Positions 1-5,515 are shown, counted from the stretch's first letter. The stretch: DNA of 7,469 bases from Oscillospiraceae bacterium (GCA_014796735.1 JAAVIG010000119.1:1-7469), one strand, 5' to 3'. Notes: generated by a model not told the origin, from the sequence alone. A program made the numbers and translations.

Positions 1-147
1 ATCGAAGCTAATATGAACCCAAAGACACTTCAAGTAATACTTGGTCATTCAGATGTCAGTATTACAATGGGATTATACGTCCATGTAACAGAAGATGAAA
101 AAATAAAGCAAATGAAAAAGTTTGAAGAAGTAATTTGTATAGGGTAA
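1..147 (+). CDS. tyrosine recombinase / integrase, C-terminal fragment (5' end outside window)
   Basis: The window opens inside an open frame of 48 codons ending in TAA at 145-147. The visible peptide contains LGHSDVSITMGLYVHV, the signature of the C-terminal catalytic part of tyrosine recombinases: the LGH histidine (codon 46-48) and, ten residues later, the tyrosine that attacks DNA (codon 76-78). Family members cut and rejoin DNA at attachment sites to integrate or excise phages, ICEs and other islands. The remaining tail is lysine/glutamate rich, as is usual after the nucleophile. The N-terminal arm-binding and core-binding domains and the catalytic R-H-R residues lie upstream of the window, so the element type cannot be named. 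A 3'-terminal integrase followed at once by short tandem repeats fits a position at the end of an integrated element. A chromosomal XerC/D is less likely given this context, but cannot be excluded. Confidence 0.9.
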   Translation: MEANMNPKTLQVILGHSDVSITMGLYVHVTEDEKIKQMKKFEEVICIG

Positions 148-152
148 ATCAT

Positions 153-174
153 ATTGGTGCGGAATTGGTGCGGA
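153..174. repeat. perfect tandem repeat, two copies of an 11-bp unit after the integrase
   Basis: ATTGGTGCGGA occurs twice with no spacer (153-163 and 164-174), starting five bases after the integrase stop. Short direct repeats next to an integrase gene are often arm-type binding sites for the integrase itself. That role is inferred from position only; no partner attachment core is visible in the window. Confidence 0.6.
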
Positions 175-200
175 AGCCTTATAAAAACAACCGAAAAACA

Positions 201-229
201 TTGATAATAAAGGAAAATCGAAATATAAT
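201..229 (+). promoter_or_regulatory. possible sigma-A promoter overlapping the start of GNAT copy 1
   Basis: TTGATA (201-206) and TATAAT (224-229) are separated by 17 bases, a close match to the sigma-A consensus. The -10 box overlaps the ATG of GNAT copy 1 (228-230), so a transcript from here would begin near 236, inside copy 1. It could serve copies 2 and 3, recG and rsmE but not full-length copy 1. The stretch is AT-rich, so a chance match is a real possibility. Confidence 0.35.
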
Positions 230-758
230 GAAATTACCTATAATAGAAACCGAAAGACTTATATTAAGACCTTTAGAGGTATCCGACGCGGAGCACATTT
301 TTAACACATGGGCAAGCGACCCGAGAGTAACAAAATTTATGATCTATACCACCCACGAATCCAGTGAAACAACAAAAGAATGGCTTGAAGACGTAGCCAA
401 AAATGCGGAAAACAAGGATCACAAGGACTGTGAAGTGGGATTTCAGCTTAAGGAAAGCGGAAAACTTATAGGCAGCGGCGGAGCGCATTACAAGCCCGAA
501 TTTGACCGTTGGAGCATAGGCTATAATCTTGCTTTTGACTACTGGCACCAGGGCTACACCTCGGAGGCTATGAAGGGACTGGTCGATGCTTTAAGCGGAA
601 TGGGAATAAAACACTTTATTGCCGACCACGCGGTGGACAACCCCAACAGCGGCAAGGTAATGGAAAAAATCGGAATGAAATTTGACCACATGGGCAGCTA
701 CACCTGCTTTGACGGAAGAGTATTTGAAGCGAAATACTATATCATGGATTTGGAATGA
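228..758 (+). CDS. GNAT-family N-acetyltransferase (RimJ/RimL type), tandem copy 1
   Basis: A 176-residue acetyltransferase that would transfer acetyl from acetyl-CoA to an amine, such as a protein N-terminus or a small molecule. The acceptor is unknown. The opening ETERLILRPL and the late NPNSGKVMEKIGM are typical of the RimJ/RimL (Acetyltransf_3) branch. The central WHQGYTSEA (residues 106-114) occupies the acetyl-CoA pyrophosphate-binding loop. The open frame extends upstream to 135 inside the integrase gene, but the ATG at 228 is chosen because it matches the starts of copies 2 and 3 and gives the same length. Its ribosome site is poor: AAGGA at 210-214 lies 13 bases upstream, whereas the other copies have AGGAG at 6 bases. 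Sequence upstream of the ATG is unrelated to that before copies 2 and 3. Protein identity to copy 2 is 159/176, with 11 of the 17 differences in residues 55-70. Confidence 0.9.
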   Translation: MKLPIIETERLILRPLEVSDAEHIFNTWASDPRVTKFMIYTTHESSETTKEWLEDVAKNAENKDHKDCEVGFQLKESGKLIGSGGAHYKPEFDRWSIGYNLAFDYWHQGYTSEAMKGLVDALSGMGIKHFIADHAVDNPNSGKVMEKIGMKFDHMGSYTCFDGRVFEAKYYIMDLE

Positions 759-781
759 TTACGAAAAGATAGGAGCAAAGA

Positions 782-1312
782 ATGAAATTACCAATAATAG
801 AAACCGAAAGACTTATATTAAGACCTTTAGAGGTATCCGACGCGGAGCACATTTTTAACACATGGGCAAGCGACCCGAGAGTAACAAAATTTATGACCTA
901 TACTACCCACAAATCCAGTGAAACAACAAAAGAATGGCTTGAAAGCGTAGAGCGTGATGCACAGGATAACGACTCTAAGAAACATGAAATAGGATTTCAG
1001 CTTAAGGAAAGCGGAAAACTTATAGGCAGCGGCGGAGCGTATTACAAGCCCGAATTTGACCGTTGGAGCATAGGCTATAATCTCGCTTTTGACTACTGGC
1101 ACCAAGGCTACACCTCGGAGGCTATGAAAGGGTTGGTCGATACTTTAAGCAAAATGGGAATAAAACACTTTATTTCCGACCACGCGGTGGACAACCCCAA
1201 CAGCGGCAAGGTAATGGAAAAAATCGGAATGAAATTTGACCACATGGGCAGCTACACCTGCTTTGACGGAAGAGTGTTTGAAGCTAAGTATTATATCATG
1301 GATTTGGAATGA
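782..1312 (+). CDS. GNAT-family N-acetyltransferase (RimJ/RimL type), tandem copy 2
   Basis: Second of three adjacent acetyltransferase genes, 176 residues, with the same landmarks as copy 1: an ETERLILRPL opening, the acetyl-CoA loop at residues 106-114 and the C-terminal NPNSGKVMEKIGM block. The start is well supported by AGGAG at 771-775, six bases before the ATG. The gene begins 23 bp after copy 1, and the spacer is identical to the one that follows this gene. Compared with copy 1, the DNA differs at only 4 of the first 162 positions, then at about 24 of the next 51, then is close again. Residues 55-70 read SVERDAQDNDSKKHEI against DVAKNAENKDHKDCEV in copy 1. Such a sharply bounded patch suggests recombination with a diverged relative or selection on this segment. 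The acceptor substrate is unknown. Confidence 0.93.
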   Translation: MKLPIIETERLILRPLEVSDAEHIFNTWASDPRVTKFMTYTTHKSSETTKEWLESVERDAQDNDSKKHEIGFQLKESGKLIGSGGAYYKPEFDRWSIGYNLAFDYWHQGYTSEAMKGLVDTLSKMGIKHFISDHAVDNPNSGKVMEKIGMKFDHMGSYTCFDGRVFEAKYYIMDLE

Positions 1313-1335
1313 TTACGAAAAGATAGGAGCAAAGA

Positions 1336-1866
1336 ATGAAATTACCCATAATAGAAACAGAACGACTTATTTTAAGACCCTTAACAATGTCCGACGCAGA
1401 GCACATTTTCAACACATGGACAAGTGACCCGAGAGTAACAAAATTCATGATGTACACCACCCATAAAACCGTGGAGGAAACCAAAGAGTGGCTTGAAAGA
1501 ACAATCCGCCGCGTAGAGGACGAAAGCTTAAAAAGATTTGAAGCGGGCTTTCAGCTTAAGGAAAACGGAAAGCTTATAGGAGCGGCGGGAGGGGCATACA
1601 ATCCCGACTGTGACCGCTTTAACATAGGCTACAATCTCGCCTTTGATTACTGGCATCAAGGCTACACCTCCGAAGCCGTGAAAGCGTTGGTTGACTGCGT
1701 AAGCAAAATGGGTGTAAAGCGCTTTATTTCCGACCACGCGGTGGATAACCCCAACAGCGGCAAGGTAATGGAAAAAATCGGAATGAAATTCGACCACATG
1801 GGCAGCTACACCTGTCACGACGGCAGAGTATTTGAAGCAAAATATTATATTATGGATTTACAATGA
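1336..1866 (+). CDS. GNAT-family N-acetyltransferase (RimJ/RimL type), tandem copy 3
   Basis: Third and most divergent copy: 176 residues, 139/176 identical to copy 2. The ribosome site AGGAG (1325-1329) is six bases before the ATG, as in copy 2. Fold landmarks are kept, including WHQGYTSEA at 106-114 and the C-terminal NPNSGKVMEKIGM. The variable segment 55-70 (RTIRRVEDESLKRFEA) is unlike both other copies, and further changes cluster at residues 83-96, which include the loop before the beta strand near the active site. Residues 133-160 are identical in all three copies. The stop overlaps the recG start (ATGA, 1863-1866), so this is probably the copy in the ancestral position next to recG, with copies 1 and 2 added by duplication. 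That ordering is inference. Confidence 0.93.
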   Translation: MKLPIIETERLILRPLTMSDAEHIFNTWTSDPRVTKFMMYTTHKTVEETKEWLERTIRRVEDESLKRFEAGFQLKENGKLIGAAGGAYNPDCDRFNIGYNLAFDYWHQGYTSEAVKALVDCVSKMGVKRFISDHAVDNPNSGKVMEKIGMKFDHMGSYTCHDGRVFEAKYYIMDLQ

Positions 1867-3890
1867 TTACTAATAACACAGAAATAACAAAAATAAAAGG
1901 CATCAGCGATAAAAGGGCGGCAATGTACGATAAACTGGGCATTTCTACCGCCGAGGACTTAATAAGCTTTTATCCGAGGGATTATATCGACTACACCGAG
2001 CCGAAAAAAATTGCCGAGATAGAAAACGAGGAGACCTGCGTTTTTAAGGGAGAAGTGACCAAAAAGCTTAAGCCCTACTTCGGCAAAGTGACCATATATC
2101 ACATTGCGGTAAGCGACGGCACGGACGAAATGCTGATAACCTTTTTCAACAACCAATTTGCCTACAACAAGATAGTGGAGGGGTACAGCTATCTTTTTTA
2201 CGGAAAGGTGACCTGTACCTTTGCGAAAAAAGAAGCCCTGTCCCCCGTTTTCATCTTGGCGGATACCGAAAGCAAAATTGTACCCAAATATTCTCTCACA
2301 AAGGGACTTACCAACAGCGTCATAATATCCAATATGATAAACGCCTTGGAAAAAGCGGAATTTGAGGATCTGCTCCCCGAGTATATAAGAGAAAAAGAGG
2401 AGCTTTTGCCCTTAAAGGAGTCGGTTTACAATATCCATTTTCCCGAGAGCAAGGAAATGCTGGAAAAGGCGAAAAAACGGCTTGCCTTTGAGGAGCTTTT
2501 AGTACTTCAATTGGGGCTGTCACTTCTTGGGAAACAAAAACGCCGCGAAACGGGTATTCCCATGAAAAAGGCGGATATAAAGGACTTCTTTGCTTCCCTG
2601 CCTTTTCAGCCCACAAACGCGCAGAAAAAAGCCATAAAGGAATGTATATCCGATATGCTGAAGCCCCTGCCCATGAACAGACTGCTTCAAGGCGACGTGG
2701 GAAGCGGCAAAACCTTAGTGGCGGCGGCGGTGATGTATTTTACGGTAAAAAACGGCTTTCAGGCTACCCTTATGGCACCCACCGAAATATTGGCAAAGCA
2801 GCACAAAGACACCTTATGCAGCTTTCTCGAGCCTTTGGGTATAACGGTGGAGCTGCTGACAGGCTCGCTTACGGCAAAAGAAAAAAAGCTTGTTAAAGAG
2901 AGAATCAAAAGCGGCGAAGCGCAGATAGTGGTAGGAACTCACGCTCTGATACAGAAAAACGTTGAATTTAATAATTTAGGCTTATCCGTCACCGACGAAC
3001 AGCACCGTTTCGGAGTGGCTCAAAGGTCAAAATTACAGGAAAAGGGCGAAAACCCTCACAGCTTAGTAATGTCCGCCACCCCTATCCCCCGCACCCTTGC
3101 CTTAATGATATACGCCGACTTAGATATATCCATTTTAAACGAAATGCCCAAAGGACGGCTTCCCATAAAAACCTACGGCGTTGACAGCAGCTTTCATCAA
3201 AGGCTGTACAGATTTATCATAAAATATGTCAACGAGGGGTATCAGGCATATATCGTCTGTCCTCACATTGAGGAGGGAGTCGGCGATAAAGCGGCGGCGG
3301 TGCAGTACTTTGAGGAGTTAAAAAACGGGTATTTATCGGGAGTTTCCTTGGGACTTCTTCACGGCAAGATGAAGCAGGCGGAAAAAGACGAGGTAATGAA
3401 CGAATTTAAGTTAAATCACATTTCCGTGCTTATCGCCACCACCGTTATAGAGGTAGGTATAGACGTTCCAAACGCCGTTGTTATGATAATCGAGAACGCG
3501 GAGCAGTTCGGACTTTCGCAGCTTCACCAGCTAAGGGGACGTGTGGGGCGCGGAAGCACACAGTCTCACTGTATTCTCGTAACCGACAGCAAGGGAGAGT
3601 ACACAAGGGCGCGCATCGACACAATGACGGCAACAAGCGACGGCTTCGAGATAGCCAATAAAGACTTGGAGCTGAGAGGCCCCGGAGATTTTTTCGGCTA
3701 TGCCCAGCACGGACTTCCGCCCCTTAAAATAGCGGATATGACTAAGGACATTGAAACGGTCTACCTTGCTCAAAAATACTCCAAAGAGATTTTAGAGGAA
3801 GACGAAAGCTTATCCTCGGAAAAAAACAAGGGCTTAAGCCGACTTGTGGAAAATTTATTCAATGGCGGTGAAAAATTTGGAATCAACTGA
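1863..3890 (+). CDS. recG: ATP-dependent DNA helicase RecG
   Basis: A full-length RecG (675 residues), the superfamily 2 helicase that remodels stalled replication forks and branch-migrates Holliday junctions. The N-terminus has the family's helix-hairpin-helix-like opening (IKGISDKRAAMYDKLGI, residues 11-27), then the OB-fold wedge domain (about 55-140) that splits the fork. Helicase motifs follow in order: Walker A GDVGSGKT (277-284), DEQH (378-381), SATPIPRT (404-411), and QLRGRVGRG (556-564). The RecG-specific C-terminal LELRGPGDFFG lies at 602-612. The ATG overlaps the stop of GNAT copy 3 (ATGA) and has no recognizable ribosome site upstream, so translation is probably coupled to the GNAT gene. 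The next methionine (residue 21) would cut the conserved N-terminus. rsmE overlaps its 3' end. Confidence 0.98.
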   Translation: MITNNTEITKIKGISDKRAAMYDKLGISTAEDLISFYPRDYIDYTEPKKIAEIENEETCVFKGEVTKKLKPYFGKVTIYHIAVSDGTDEMLITFFNNQFAYNKIVEGYSYLFYGKVTCTFAKKEALSPVFILADTESKIVPKYSLTKGLTNSVIISNMINALEKAEFEDLLPEYIREKEELLPLKESVYNIHFPESKEMLEKAKKRLAFEELLVLQLGLSLLGKQKRRETGIPMKKADIKDFFASLPFQPTNAQKKAIKECISDMLKPLPMNRLLQGDVGSGKTLVAAAVMYFTVKNGFQATLMAPTEILAKQHKDTLCSFLEPLGITVELLTGSLTAKEKKLVKERIKSGEAQIVVGTHALIQKNVEFNNLGLSVTDEQHRFGVAQRSKLQEKGENPHSLVMSATPIPRTLALMIYADLDISILNEMPKGRLPIKTYGVDSSFHQRLYRFIIKYVNEGYQAYIVCPHIEEGVGDKAAAVQYFEELKNGYLSGVSLGLLHGKMKQAEKDEVMNEFKLNHISVLIATTVIEVGIDVPNAVVMIIENAEQFGLSQLHQLRGRVGRGSTQSHCILVTDSKGEYTRARIDTMTATSDGFEIANKDLELRGPGDFFGYAQHGLPPLKIADMTKDIETVYLAQKYSKEILEEDESLSSEKNKGLSRLVENLFNGGEKFGIN

Positions 3891-4656
3891 CAAGCTTAAA
3901 AAAACATCGACGGAGGAAAAAAACGACCGCTGGCGTTATCCCCGATTTTTCGGAAAAAACGACGGGGAAAAAGCGTATATAACGGGTGAGGACGCAAAGC
4001 ATATCGGCACGGTGCTGCGTATGGGTATAGGCGAATTGGCGGTGATATGCGACAATGAATACAATGATTTCCTTTGCAGGACAGTATCTGTGCAAAAGGA
4101 GCTGGTGGAATTTGACGTGTTGGAAAGCAGACCTAACGAAGCAAGGCCGAGCGTTGAGATAACCCTGTTCCAGTGTCTGCCAAAAAGCGATAAAATGGAC
4201 TTTATTGTGCAAAAGGCAACCGAATTGGGAGCAAGTAAAATTGTGCCCGTGCTTTCAAAAAGGTGCGTATCGAGACCCGATAAAAAAAGCATTGTCAAAA
4301 AAATACTGCGCTGGGAAAAAATTGCCGAGGAAGCGTCAAAGCAGTGCGGAGGCGGAAAAGTTCCCGAAATCGGAAAAATGACCGACTTTAAAGCCGCCGT
4401 TTCGGAATATTCCAAAATCGGAACGGGAATACTTTTTTATGAATGCGGCGGCAAAAGCCTTTCCGAATTGCCTGTAAAGGAAGCTTCAAAAATCGGCGTT
4501 TTTATAGGCAGCGAGGGCGGCTTTGAACCCGAAGAGGCGGAGCTTGCCGAAAATAACGGGATAATACCCGCCACACTCGGTAAAAGGATTTTACGATGTG
4601 AGTCCGCGCCTGTTGCCGCGCTTTCTATATTGATGAATTTAACAGGAAATATGTAA
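3862..4656 (+). CDS. rsmE: 16S rRNA (uracil1498-N3)-methyltransferase RsmE
   Basis: A SPOUT-class methyltransferase that uses S-adenosylmethionine to methylate U1498 of 16S rRNA in the assembled small subunit. Numbered from the ATG at 3862 (264 residues): PRFF near 27-30 starts the PUA-like N-terminal domain, and KSDKMDFIVQKATELG lies at about 108-123. The RW..IAEEASKQC segment follows at about 150-162. The SAM-binding trefoil knot has IGSEGGF (215-221) and LGKRILRCESA (239-249). The family usually has GPEGGF; here the proline position is serine-glutamate, a mild variation. The start is uncertain: the frame opens at TTG 3844, and GTG 3868 and TTG 3877 are also possible. All of them give a 20-odd residue extension ahead of the usual start and overlap recG. 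A good GGAGG at 3912-3916 is followed by no in-frame start codon. Probably co-transcribed with recG. Confidence 0.93.
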   Translation: MAVKNLESTDKLKKTSTEEKNDRWRYPRFFGKNDGEKAYITGEDAKHIGTVLRMGIGELAVICDNEYNDFLCRTVSVQKELVEFDVLESRPNEARPSVEITLFQCLPKSDKMDFIVQKATELGASKIVPVLSKRCVSRPDKKSIVKKILRWEKIAEEASKQCGGGKVPEIGKMTDFKAAVSEYSKIGTGILFYECGGKSLSELPVKEASKIGVFIGSEGGFEPEEAELAENNGIIPATLGKRILRCESAPVAALSILMNLTGNM

Positions 4657-4691
4657 AAAATTTGTATATTTTGCTAAATTTCCCATAACAC

Positions 4692-4720
4692 TTGAAAAAA
4701 AGGAAATTATGTTATATAAT
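4692..4720 (+). promoter_or_regulatory. strong sigma-A promoter for the acidic membrane protein gene
   Basis: TTGAAA (4692-4697) and TATAAT (4715-4720) are separated by 17 bases: five of six and six of six consensus matches at ideal spacing. Transcription would start near 4727, giving a leader of about 66 bases. An imperfect stem-loop (4728-4754, GGTAA...TTACC with a further five pairs inside) lies at the predicted 5' end and could protect the transcript. No clear terminator separates this from rsmE. Confidence 0.78.
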
Positions 4721-4792
4721 ATTTGCAGGTAATATTTTCAAAAAAGATTTTACCCTTTAAGGAAAGACTTCATCTAAGGAGGATATATTCAT

Positions 4793-5065
4793 ATGAATAA
4801 AGGTTTTGTCGGTTTTATTTTGGGACTTATCGCGGTTTTGGGCGGTGCGTTCGTGGCTACAATGCTTCTGAAAAATAAGCTTACAAAAAATTATGAGGAC
4901 GATGATTTCGACGATTTCGATTCCTTTGACGACCCCGTTGACGACGAGGAGTTTGAGCATTTCTTTGCCGAAGACGACGAAATGCCCGAAGTAAATGTTG
5001 AGAGCTCCGAAGATGAAAACGAGGAAGAAGCGGACGAGGACGAAGAAAAGGAAGAACAGCTTTAA
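4793..5065 (+). CDS. small single-pass membrane protein with highly acidic tail, unknown function
   Basis: A 90-residue protein I do not recognise. Residues 1-4 are polar, and residues 5-26 form one hydrophobic glycine-rich helix, suited to a membrane anchor. A short basic stretch follows (KNKLTK, 27-32), then a tail in which about 33 of the last 57 residues are Asp or Glu, with a single lysine. The positive cluster after the helix predicts the tail faces the cytoplasm. There is no signal-peptidase or lipobox motif. The start is firm: TAAGGAGG (4775-4782) lies ten bases before the ATG, and a strong promoter lies upstream, so it is expressed independently of rsmE. The low-complexity tail prevents any family assignment. 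It could bind cations or basic proteins, or resemble the small acidic membrane proteins of Clostridia that are annotated only as hypothetical. Confidence 0.85.
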   Translation: MNKGFVGFILGLIAVLGGAFVATMLLKNKLTKNYEDDDFDDFDSFDDPVDDEEFEHFFAEDDEMPEVNVESSEDENEEEADEDEEKEEQL

Positions 5066-5073
5066 TTATTGGC

Positions 5074-5095
5074 CGCAGCGTCTCTGCGTTCTCTT
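5074..5095 (+). terminator. weak possible terminator after the acidic protein gene
   Basis: CGCAG (5074-5078) and CTGCG (5084-5088) can pair around a five-base loop, followed by TTCTCTT. The stem is short and the T-rich tail is interrupted, so this is a tentative call based on its position nine bases after the stop codon. Confidence 0.25.
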
Positions 5096-5113
5096 AACAT
5101 AATCATTAAAAAT

Positions 5114-5140
5114 CAAAAAAAATAAAAGCGGCGAAGCCGC
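5114..5140 (-). terminator. intrinsic-terminator-like hairpin read on the minus strand
   Basis: GCGGC (5128-5132), loop GAA, GCCGC (5136-5140) form a perfect GC stem. Read on the minus strand, the stem is followed directly by a run of T interrupted once (complement of 5114-5127), the classic rho-independent arrangement. On the plus strand a weaker T run lies seven bases downstream (5148-5152). No minus-strand gene reads into it within the window, so it may instead belong to the palindrome cluster that follows. Confidence 0.4.
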
Positions 5141-5275
5141 AAATGTCTTTTTCGCTTCCTTTTTGCACTGCAAAAAGGAAGTAGGGGTGAAGCGGAGCTT
5201 AGCTCCGCGAGGGGGCGAAGCCACCTAAAGTGAATAATTACAACTCACAAAGAAGCAGGCGAAGCCGCCGCTTCG
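5128..5275. repeat. cluster of palindromes, possible dispersed intergenic repeat
   Basis: Four perfect inverted repeats lie within 150 bp: GCGGC/GCCGC (5128-5140); a 13-bp arm pair starting CTTCC (5155-5167) and ending GGAAG (5169-5181) with one base between; GCGGAGC/GCTCCGC (5192-5208); and CGAAGC/GCTTCG (5260-5275). The word GGCGAAGCC occurs at 5130-5138 and 5214-5222, and GGCGAAGCC again at 5258-5266. Alternative pairing is possible, for example CGCTTC 5153-5158 with GAAGCG 5189-5194. The density resembles the palindromic intergenic repeats found in many copies in some Clostridia genomes; only one instance can be seen here. Confidence 0.45.
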
Positions 5276-5443
5276 GGCGTTAACATCCTGTCAACGATTT
5301 GGGCGAACGGCAGTTTGCGTCCTTACATGCGAACTTTGCTATGGGTTCTGAAATCTATGTCGGCAATGTTGGCAGATGCCGATTTACTTCCCTGCAAAGA
5401 ATCTGCCGCTTCAAACTTTAGCATCCTACCCAATAACAAATAT
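5276..5443. other. non-coding stretch with two small inverted repeats
   Basis: No gene with a ribosome site was found here. CGGCA (5361-5365) can pair with TGCCG (5377-5381), and GGCAGAT (5371-5377) with ATCTGCC (5401-5407), as mutually exclusive stems. A 49-codon open frame from ATG 5327 to TGA 5474-5476 lacks a ribosome site and runs into the next inverted repeat, so it is not called as a gene. The stretch could be part of a structured RNA or a decayed repeat. Confidence 0.3.
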
Positions 5444-5490
5444 ACCCGCCAAAACTTCATTTTACCTTGGTTTTGACGGGTTACATTTTT
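5444..5490 (+). terminator. long inverted repeat before lysR: terminator or operator
   Basis: ACCCGCCAAAAC (5444-5455) pairs with GTTTTGACGGGT (5470-5481) at 11 of 12 positions around a 14-base loop, followed by TACATTTTT. This fits a plus-strand intrinsic terminator shielding lysR from upstream transcription. Its right arm also overlaps a possible -35 box of lysR, so an operator role is an alternative. Confidence 0.45.
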
Positions 5491-5495
5491 ATAAA
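5467..5495 (+). promoter_or_regulatory. weak candidate promoter for the lysR gene
   Basis: TTGGTT (5467-5472) and TATAAA (5490-5495) are 17 bases apart. The -35 match is poor, and the predicted start near 5502 would leave a leader of only about 14 bases, with the AAGG ribosome site (5503-5506) at its very 5' end. The -35 box lies in the right arm of the inverted repeat 5444-5481, which would suit autoregulation if the promoter is real. Confidence 0.3.
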
Positions 5496-5515
5496 GTTTT
5501 TTAAGGTTAAAAGGT

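Larger units (their letters stand above)
228..1866 (+). repeat. tandem triplication of a 554-bp unit (GNAT gene plus 23-bp spacer)
   Basis: The three GNAT starts lie at 228, 782 and 1336, an exact 554-bp period. Each unit is a 531-bp gene, and copies 1 and 2 are each followed by the same 23-bp spacer (759-781 and 1313-1335), which carries the AGGAG ribosome site of the next copy. The third copy lacks the spacer because recG begins at its stop codon. Copies 1 and 2 are near-identical in DNA outside 390-437 / 944-991, and copy 3 is more divergent in its first two thirds. Confidence 0.95.

Noticed and set aside
135..227. N-terminal extension of GNAT copy 1 starting inside the integrase gene
   Set aside because: The extra 31 residues have no counterpart in copies 2 and 3, the start overlaps the integrase frame, and there is no ribosome site; ATG 228 gives the family length.
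228..1866. CRISPR-like or short-repeat array
   Set aside because: The periodicity comes from whole duplicated genes with intact reading frames, not from short repeats and spacers.
3936..4415. 159-codon minus-strand open frame opposite rsmE
   Set aside because: It lies wholly antisense to a clear RsmE coding sequence, shows no domain, and follows from the codon bias of the real gene.
4657..4691. Possible terminator after rsmE (AAATTT repeated around an AT-rich loop)
   Set aside because: The arms are short and wholly AT, and no T run follows a stable stem.
5327..5476. 49-codon open frame in the intergenic region
   Set aside because: It has no ribosome site, ends inside the inverted repeat before lysR, and has no recognisable domain; it is more likely chance or decayed repeat sequence.
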